NCBI GenBank assembly: GCA_002238485.1 | Contig: MPMG01000010.1 | Location: 79,765-143,764 of the forward strand | DNA length: 64,000 nt | Source: Chloroflexi bacterium bin20 | Lineage (GTDB): Bacteria > Chloroflexota > Anaerolineae > Aggregatilineales > Phototrophicaceae | Direction of reading: 5' to 3' | Part shown: positions 57,354 to 64,000 of the stretch, in pieces | How positions within the stretch are numbered: position 1 is the stretch's first letter | Layout of the letters: each line of letters opens with the position of its first letter | Program-made: the position numbers and the translations under genes | The notes under the pieces: model-generated | Seen by the model: the letters and a program-made list of their open reading frames with translations, nothing else | The model's database searches: none | Told to the model about the DNA's origin: nothing

Positions 57354-58132
57354 AATACCTTTTCCTCAAACAAGCGCGCGACCAGAGTTTCGACCTTGTG
57401 GTCCACTCCCTCGCCAGCGATGATTTCTGTGCTGACTGCGCGCGCCGGCGGGTTGAAATAGCGCAGGGCAGAAGTAACGGGCTCTGGCAACTCGACTCCC
57501 AAATCAGCCGCTGTCCAAACCGGTATCTTTGCTTTGGCGGCTTTGCGGATGCCCAAGAAATTGGGATAGCGCGGCTCGTTTATGCCTTTCATCACCGAGA
57601 TGACCGCGGGCAAACGCGCGCTGAGAGTCTGTTTGCCTTGTTCCAGGGTCTTCTCGACCTTGATTGTGCCCGCCGTGATATCTATGTCCAATATCGCCGA
57701 TACGAAGCTGAGCATCGTCCAGCCCATACGCCGCGCCAATTGCATGCTGTGCTGGTCGGTGGCGACATCAATGCTTTCTTTGCCAAAAATGACCAGGTCG
57801 ACATCACCCAGTTGCTGCAGCGCGCCAGCCGCCAGCCTCGACCAGACCAGACTGTCGTGGCTATCCGCGCCGACTTCTTCAACGCGGATGGCGTTTTGAA
57901 TGCCCATTGCCAAGCTATGCTTCAAGGCATCGTCGTGCAGCGCCACGCCAATAGCGATGACTGTCGACATGCCGCCGCTGCTTTTTGCAATCGCGATCGA
58001 CTCTTCCAGCGAGTATTCGTCCCAGGGATTGACTACGGTCGCGACATCGCCCCAGCTAACCTCGCCGCCCTCATCTACCCACACTTTGGCGGCTGTATCG
58101 GGCGTGCTGCGCGTAAAGGTAACTACATGCAC
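57350..58132 (-). CDS. etfB: Electron transfer flavoprotein beta subunit
   Basis: VNPWDEYSLEESIAIAK...LVIFGKESIDVATDQHSMQLARRMGW. Confidence 0.94.
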   Translation of the reverse strand: MHVVTFTRSTPDTAAKVWVDEGGEVSWGDVATVVNPWDEYSLEESIAIAKSSGGMSTVIAIGVALHDDALKHSLAMGIQNAIRVEEVGADSHDSLVWSRLAAGALQQLGDVDLVIFGKESIDVATDQHSMQLARRMGWTMLSFVSAILDIDITAGTIKVEKTLEQGKQTLSARLPAVISVMKGINEPRYPNFLGIRKAAKAKIPVWTAADLGVELPEPVTSALRYFNPPARAVSTEIIAGEGVDHKVETLVARLFEEKVL

Positions 58133-58167
58133 TTGGCTCGACCTCCTGCTCGCTCGTTGCGGTCATT

Positions 58168-58767
58168 CTACTCGCTGCTTGCGGAAATGCTTATGCCCAT
58201 CTGGCGCAGCATTTCGTGTTGGCATTCGCTGAAGCGCGCCCCGCGGATTTCAGCCTCCCACAGATTGATGCCGCGAATATCGGCATCGCGCAGGTCGGCT
58301 GCATGCAAATCGGCGCGAGCAAAATTGGCATTGCGCAAGTCGGCGCCTGCGAAGCCTGCCTTTTCCAGCCGCGCCTCGCGGAAGTGCGCATCTTGCAGGT
58401 TCGCCGCGCTGAAATCCGCGCCAAGCAACTGCGAGTAGGCGAAATAGGCGCCCGGCAACTGCGCACAGGCAAAGCGCGCATTCTTCAGTTGCCAGGCTGC
58501 CATCTGGGCACGCTGCAAGTTCATGCCCGACCAGTCGACGCCGTCCAGGCTGCCATCTTGATGCGCCAGTCGCTCTTGCAGCGCATCCAACACGGCTTCA
58601 GCAGCGGCGCCAAGCGCGCCACCAGCTTGTCTGTCGGCTGCATCGCGCGCCAACGTTTGCCGAGTCTGCGTTTGACGCCGTGGAGCAGGGGCATCGCCGT
58701 ATCCAGAAAGAGCTGCTGGGCCATCATCATAGCTTTGGCGGGTGGCAGCGGCAAGGCGCGGTTGCAT
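58168..58767 (-). CDS. Pentapeptide-repeat protein
   Basis: ANLQDAHFREARLEKAGFAGADLRNANFARADLHAADLRDADI. Confidence 0.88.
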   Translation of the reverse strand: MQPRLAAATRQSYDDGPAALSGYGDAPAPRRQTQTRQTLARDAADRQAGGALGAAAEAVLDALQERLAHQDGSLDGVDWSGMNLQRAQMAAWQLKNARFACAQLPGAYFAYSQLLGADFSAANLQDAHFREARLEKAGFAGADLRNANFARADLHAADLRDADIRGINLWEAEIRGARFSECQHEMLRQMGISISASSE

Positions 58768-58880
58768 GGTGCAATGGCAGTTTAGTAAGATTGACGGGCG
58801 ATGCGCAGGTTTTTTTGTGCGATTGTGCTATGCGGTCGTGGATTGCGACTGTGTATGCTTTTGCACTGTAGACAAAGCAT

Positions 58881-59426
58881 ATGAGTGCCCGCATGGCAGT
58901 CGCCACCCGCAGCGCGCCCACGCTGATCACCAAATACCTGGAGATGACCAGCCGCGCAGATTTCGCGCCGGCTTTTGTGCGCGCAAGCGATATCGAAATT
59001 GTCCTTATGGAGATGCCCGACCTGAGCTTTTACAAATTTCTATATCAGTCTGTCGGCGAGGAATGGGCATGGCGCGACCGCCTGCAAATGTCCAATGCCG
59101 AGCTGCGCCGCATACTGACCTCGCCCGATACCCAGGTGCATGTCATGTATGTCAGCGGCTCGCCGGCTGGATATGTCGAGCTCTTTCGTCACCCCGACGA
59201 CTCGGTAGAAATCGCCTATTTTGGATTGCGGGGCGACTATATGGGGCGGGGTCTGGGCAAGCATTTGCTGAGTTATGGCGTCGACCGAGCCTGGCATATG
59301 GGCGCGCGGCGCGTCTGGCTGCACACCTGCAACCTGGATGGTCCGCATGCGCTGGCAAATTATCAGAAACGTGGCTTTCGCATATACGATGTGGTCGAAG
59401 AGCCCATGCCGGCGCTTTATGCCTGA
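58881..59426 (+). CDS. GNAT acetyltransferase
   Basis: VSGSPAGYVELFRHPDDSVEIAYFGLRGDYMGRGLGKHLLSYGVDRAW. Confidence 0.9.
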   Translation: MSARMAVATRSAPTLITKYLEMTSRADFAPAFVRASDIEIVLMEMPDLSFYKFLYQSVGEEWAWRDRLQMSNAELRRILTSPDTQVHVMYVSGSPAGYVELFRHPDDSVEIAYFGLRGDYMGRGLGKHLLSYGVDRAWHMGARRVWLHTCNLDGPHALANYQKRGFRIYDVVEEPMPALYA

Positions 59427-60430
59427 CGCAGCCCGCTGGAAATCGCCGAGCGTGTTACGCTGTCAATCCCGTTCCAATCCAGGCAAATGCGGTCGGCCAG
59501 CCCGGCATAGCGCTGTTTGATCTGCGGCAGCACTTCGTCCGGAGCGGCAACAATGGCGATCTCGCGCAGCAGTTCGTCTGGTATCAGCGCCGCCATGTCA
59601 TTCCACTGTCCCGCGCGCGCCATAACCGACAGCTTGTCTGCAATCTCGTTCCAGCCCTGCGACGTCATGACGCGCCTATAACTGGGCGTGCTCGCATAGA
59701 AGGCGATGCGAGAGCGGGCTTCTGCTTCGGCGCGGCGGCGGGCTTCGTCATTCGCGCCACTGGCAACGAATACCGGCACTGTCAATGCAAAGTCGCTTCG
59801 TGCGCGCCCCGAGACGGCCAAACCAGCCTCGACAGCCGGCAGGACAAGGTCGCGCAGGTACGATGCGGTATGGAAGACATGCGCGTGCAGGCCAGTGCAA
59901 GTTTCACCGGCCAGCCGACACATGCCCGGGTTCACGCCGGCCAGAAAGATCGGGATGTCGGGCTTTGCGTTGGGGCCAGGATTGAAGAAGGGCGACATCA
60001 AACGAAACTGATAATGCTTCCCGCGATAGCGCAGTCGGGCATCATGCTGGAATGTATCCCAAATTGCGAGCAGACTCTCGATGTATTCGCGCATGCGTCC
60101 GATTGGGTCCGTCCAGGCTTCGCTAAAGCGGCGTTCAATATGCGCTCGCACCTGCGTACCCAAGCCCAGCACAAAGCGACCATTGCTCTGCCGCGCCAGA
60201 TCCCAGGCGATCTGGGCTGTTACCATCGGGCTGCGCGGAAAAGCCACGGCGATCTGTGTGCCCAGCAGGATAGACTCGGTGGCAGACGCGGCGATCGTCA
60301 GTGGCAGGAAAGGGTTGCGCGCTGTTTCGGCTGACCAGGCGGCACAGAAGCCCATCTGCTCGGCGCTGGCGACAAGTTCCGCGTCCGCTTGCAGGTTTCC
60401 CGATGGGAAGAAGGATAGATCAATATTCAT
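59417..60430 (-). CDS. LLM-class (F420-dependent-like) oxidoreductase, paralogue 1
   Basis: GTQIAVAFPRSPMVTAQIAWDLARQSNGRFVLGLGTQVRAHIERRFS. Confidence 0.88.
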   Translation of the reverse strand: MNIDLSFFPSGNLQADAELVASAEQMGFCAAWSAETARNPFLPLTIAASATESILLGTQIAVAFPRSPMVTAQIAWDLARQSNGRFVLGLGTQVRAHIERRFSEAWTDPIGRMREYIESLLAIWDTFQHDARLRYRGKHYQFRLMSPFFNPGPNAKPDIPIFLAGVNPGMCRLAGETCTGLHAHVFHTASYLRDLVLPAVEAGLAVSGRARSDFALTVPVFVASGANDEARRRAEAEARSRIAFYASTPSYRRVMTSQGWNEIADKLSVMARAGQWNDMAALIPDELLREIAIVAAPDEVLPQIKQRYAGLADRICLDWNGIDSVTRSAISSGLRQA

Positions 60431-60636
60431 CCGCTGTTTGTCCTTCGCCACTTCTTCTTGCGTTTGTATATTCTGTTTTTGCTGTGCGTGATCCCGAGTT
60501 CGGCTGGTTGGCGATACTTGTATCGCCCCTACATCATACCCTGCGCCTTTGTGTCTTTGTGGCAAAATCTGTGCGCGCTGTAGTTCAAATTGTGCCTATT
60601 GATTTCCTTGCTGGCTTTTCAAGGCTGCGCGCCTGT

Positions 60637-61353
60637 CTACAATTTCAGCATGCGCCCGTTTTCTTTGAGCCAGGCTCGCCAAAGCTGGTACTTGGGGCAG
60701 CATTCTGCCACCAGCTGCCAGAAAGCCGCGCTGTGATTCAGCTCGCGCAAGTGGCACAACTCGTGAAGGATGACATAGTCAATGACTGCATCTGGCGCCA
60801 TCATCAGTCGCAGATTCAGGTTGAGATTGCCCTGCGCCGAGCAGCTTCCCCAGCGCGTCTTCTGATGCTTGATGCGCAGCTTGCCATATTCAAATCCATA
60901 CTCGGTCGCCAATTCTTGTGTGCGCTCGGGCAGGTAGGCTTTGGCTTGCGTCCGATACCAGGCGACCACTGCCGCGCGCCGGTCTTGCAGTTGCGCAGTC
61001 TGCGGGCATTCCAGCACGAGCGAATCGCCTGCGAGCTGAACGATGCTGCGCGCAGCATTCGCCGAAAATACCAAATTCAACTTGCAGGCTTTGCCGCGAT
61101 AATGAAAGACTTCGCCACTTTGATAGCAGCGTCTGGGCCGGCGGTCCGATTCCTGCGCGATCCGCGACATCGTGCGCAAGATCCAGTCGGTGTTGCCCCG
61201 CAGCACATCTTCGGGCGCAGGCTGCCGGCGGCGGCTGGGATACACCACCTCTAAGCCCGTGTCTGTCGTGAACTTTACGAGCACTCGTTTGGCGCGTTTG
61301 CTGGTGCGCACAGTATAGTCAACGAAGCGCCCCTGCAATTCTAGCTGCGGCAT
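60637..61353 (-). CDS. YgjP/SprT-like (M48-related, DUF45) metallopeptidase
   Basis: YVILHELCHLRELNHSAAFWQLVAECCPKY (HExxH-like HELCH). Confidence 0.9.
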   Translation of the reverse strand: MPQLELQGRFVDYTVRTSKRAKRVLVKFTTDTGLEVVYPSRRRQPAPEDVLRGNTDWILRTMSRIAQESDRRPRRCYQSGEVFHYRGKACKLNLVFSANAARSIVQLAGDSLVLECPQTAQLQDRRAAVVAWYRTQAKAYLPERTQELATEYGFEYGKLRIKHQKTRWGSCSAQGNLNLNLRLMMAPDAVIDYVILHELCHLRELNHSAAFWQLVAECCPKYQLWRAWLKENGRMLKL

Positions 61354-62372
61354 CAGCGCGCCATGGCTTTCGCTGCGTGCTGCCAAACCAGGCTTTTGCT
61401 GCTGTCCGAAGCGTCATAAGGAAAATAGAAGCCGGCGCGGTCCAGCAAACCGTCATAGCGTTCGCGCAGCTTATATGGCAATTCCTCTGGTGGCGCGATG
61501 ATGGCGAACTCCGCCAGCATGTCATCGCTGATCAACGTGTGCAGCTCCTCCCATTTGCCGCGCCGCAACAGGGCATTCAATCGCGGCGCCAGGTCTGCCC
61601 AGCCATGCAATTCCAGCACCGGGCGATAGCTGGGTGTGCTGGCATAGAAGGCGATCTGCGACTTGGTCATCATCTTGCTGTCTTCCAGTTGTGCTTGATT
61701 TTCGCCAGTGACCACGAATATGGCGCTGGATAGTTGCAGGGGTTTCCGCAGTTGGCTTTTGGCGCGCCCTTGTTGAAAGGCGGGCAGCAACACCTCGCGC
61801 AGGTAACGTGGACTATGATAGGAATGCACATGAAAGCCATCGCAAATTTCTCCGGCGAGACGAGCCAGCCCCGTGTTTACGCCAGCGATATAGATTGGGA
61901 TGTCATGCCAGGGCATGGGCGGCGGAGCGAAGAAGGGCGTCAGCAGCGAAAACTGATAATAGTCGCCTCGATAGCGCAACGGCTCGCCGGTTTGGAAGCT
62001 GTGCCAAATTGCTCGCAGTGCGTCAATATATTCGCGCAGTTGCTGCACTGGCTTGCCCCAGTTGGCGCTGAATCTTTTTTCGATGTGCGGCTTGACCTGG
62101 GTGCCCAGCCCCAGCACGAAACGTCCGCGCGACTGCTCTGCCAGGTCCCAAGCCGTCTGCGCCATCATCATCGGGCTGCGCGGGAAGGCGATAGCGACTG
62201 CTGTGCCCAGCGAGATCTGTTCTGTTGCCAACGCGGCATGCGCAAGCGGCAAGAAAGGATTGTTTGCCGTCTCCGCGAGCCACAAGCCGTCGAAGCCATC
62301 AGCCTCGACCATTCGCGCTACGTCGCCAACCGCGCCCAGATCCTCGCTGAGAATGCTGACTTCGAATCTCAT
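61353..62372 (-). CDS. LLM-class (F420-dependent-like) oxidoreductase, paralogue 2
   Basis: GTAVAIAFPRSPMMMAQTAWDLAEQSRGRFVLGLGTQVKPHIEKRFS. Confidence 0.88.
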   Translation of the reverse strand: MRFEVSILSEDLGAVGDVARMVEADGFDGLWLAETANNPFLPLAHAALATEQISLGTAVAIAFPRSPMMMAQTAWDLAEQSRGRFVLGLGTQVKPHIEKRFSANWGKPVQQLREYIDALRAIWHSFQTGEPLRYRGDYYQFSLLTPFFAPPPMPWHDIPIYIAGVNTGLARLAGEICDGFHVHSYHSPRYLREVLLPAFQQGRAKSQLRKPLQLSSAIFVVTGENQAQLEDSKMMTKSQIAFYASTPSYRPVLELHGWADLAPRLNALLRRGKWEELHTLISDDMLAEFAIIAPPEELPYKLRERYDGLLDRAGFYFPYDASDSSKSLVWQHAAKAMAR

Positions 62373-62542
62373 TTTTCTGCCGCGCCTCGGTCTAGATGCA
62401 GGCGGAATTGTAGCCGGCGACTAGATTGTGAGCTAGGGCGCATCGCTTTTTGTGGCAGCGTGTTGTAATGGTTACAATCTGCACAGGAATCTATGAAGCT
62501 GGCAGGGTCTCCATTCTGGAATCCAGCGGCAAAGAGGTCTCG

Positions 62543-63697
62543 ATGAGTGTGCGAAGCGCAAGGTCTGTCAACATTGGGTTGCGAAATATCGTAGCCACAA
62601 TTTTCATCGTGCTTGGACTGGTCTTCGTCTGGGAGATCCGCGGGACGTTGATGCTGACTTTTGCCGCCGTCATCCTGGTTGTGCTGTTTACCATGCCGGT
62701 GCGACTGCTCATTCGCCGATTTCAGATCAATCGTCTGGTAGCGATTTTGGTTAGTGTTATCGGCTTTTTCGCGGCTCTGGGCTTGATCGGCATGCCGGTG
62801 TTGCGCACCATCATCACCCAATTCGATGTTCTGGCAACCGATGTCGTGCCACAAGGTTTTGAACGGGCACGCGAGTCGATCACCCGTGAAGCGCTGGTGA
62901 CTGCCATTCCCTTGCTCGACGGCGTCATCCCCGAAAATGCCAACGACCTCATCAACGATGACCTGATCAATCAGTTTATCTCCCAGGTTACCGATGCGGT
63001 CGGTCGGCTGGGCGGCACTGTGCTGCCAGTGGTCGGCGGTGTGGCCAATACGATCTTGAGTGCGCTCATCATTTTTTTCCTGAGCATGTATTTGCTTGCG
63101 GAGCCAGACTTGTATGTCAATGGCATCATCAAGTTGACGCCGATCTGGTATCGCGAGCGCATGCTGCTGGTGCTGCAGCGCATAGACGCTACGCTGCGCG
63201 CCTGGCTGACAGTGACTTTTGTGTCGATGGTTGTGGTGGCGATTTTGACCGGCTTGGGCTTGGCGCTGCTGGGCATTCAAGAGTGGCTGGCATTGGGCGT
63301 GCTGGCAGGCTTGCTATCATTCATACCCAACTTTGGACCGCTGGTGGCGCTGGTGCCATCGATGGCGGTTGCGATCGTGCAGGCGCAAGAGAATGTAATC
63401 TGGGTGGCGGTCGTCATTTATGGCGTGTCCTTCTTTCAAAGCCAAGTGGTCAGCCCTGTGCTGGCGAGCGAGCGCATGAACATGCCGGCGATTTTGATCT
63501 TGCTGGGGCAGATCATTTTCGGATTCTTTTTTGGTTTTTTGGGCTTGATGCTGGCCGTGCCGCTGAGCGCTTGCTTTGCCGTGTTGGTCGATGAGATGTA
63601 TGTGAAAGACATTTTGGGCGATCGTGCGCAAGCAGAGGCACAGGAAGAGATTCCCGGTGAGGCGCTGCCAGACAATGTACAGCCCGAGCCAATTTGA
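62543..63697 (+). CDS. AI-2E family transporter
   Basis: Multi-TM protein; C-terminal VVSPVLASERMNMPAILILLGQIIFGFFFGFLGLMLAVPLSACFAVLVDEM typical of AI-2E/PerM. Confidence 0.92.
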   Translation: MSVRSARSVNIGLRNIVATIFIVLGLVFVWEIRGTLMLTFAAVILVVLFTMPVRLLIRRFQINRLVAILVSVIGFFAALGLIGMPVLRTIITQFDVLATDVVPQGFERARESITREALVTAIPLLDGVIPENANDLINDDLINQFISQVTDAVGRLGGTVLPVVGGVANTILSALIIFFLSMYLLAEPDLYVNGIIKLTPIWYRERMLLVLQRIDATLRAWLTVTFVSMVVVAILTGLGLALLGIQEWLALGVLAGLLSFIPNFGPLVALVPSMAVAIVQAQENVIWVAVVIYGVSFFQSQVVSPVLASERMNMPAILILLGQIIFGFFFGFLGLMLAVPLSACFAVLVDEMYVKDILGDRAQAEAQEEIPGEALPDNVQPEPI

Positions 63698-64000
63698 AGC
63701 CGACGGCGCACAGGACGTGTTGAGTAAGGGCAAGTGCAGAGCTGGCAAGGCATCCAGGACGCGTACGGTGGATGCTGGGCTGGTCCGCGTGGGTTGATGG
63801 TGCTATCGCGGAGATTCTTGGCACTTGCTTACGAGATTCTGACAAATCGCCCTTGACAAGGGCAGTTGTTGGCTGTTAAGGTAAAGGCAAGTTGGGCGGG
63901 GGGCAATATCTCCTGTTTTTTGTCGCCTGCGGCAGTGGGTGGCGAGTGCGGATTAACAGCAGAATAGCAGGTTAAGACAGAGCGAAATCAAACCCCTGAT

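Noticed and set aside
63846-63885. TTGACA-N17-TTAAGG promoter-like sequence near the right edge
   Set aside because: Plausible promoter, but no downstream gene is visible in the window.

Overview
This 64-kb, GC-rich window looks like a bacterial chromosome, probably Chloroflexota by gene repertoire and style (inference only). The housekeeping content includes a partial M16 peptidase, TrmB, an MFS transporter, an aminotransferase, RpoD-type sigma, ModAB, Icd, RNase J, LipA, bactofilin, an exopolysaccharide/dTDP-rhamnose cluster, FolBK, FolE, a SAM riboswitch with metK, an Mrp antiporter operon, EtfAB and two F420-type LLM oxidoreductases. Two accessory zones interrupt it. The first is an AT-richer DUF262/DUF1524 (GmrSD-like) gene at 0.84-2.86 kb. 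The second is a compact phage-like element of about 14.8 kb (about 9.2-24.1 kb). It carries an HTH protein, a Cys-rich protein, HNH, TerS/TerL, portal, a protease-scaffold-capsid fusion, a connector, tail/fibre proteins and a lysis cassette, but no recognisable integrase, tail tube or tape-measure gene. The most unusual signal is in the apparently non-coding left part of this element: at least seven short GC hairpins (10058-10610) with an almost invariant 7-nt loop, GTTCTTT, all in the same orientation, while the stems differ in sequence but stay paired. An eighth, variant copy lies inside the HNH gene. Large palindromes lie nearby, between the array and the HTH gene and between HNH and TerS. 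Long G/C homopolymers occur only in or at the edge of this element, and one coincides with a frame break in a tail gene.
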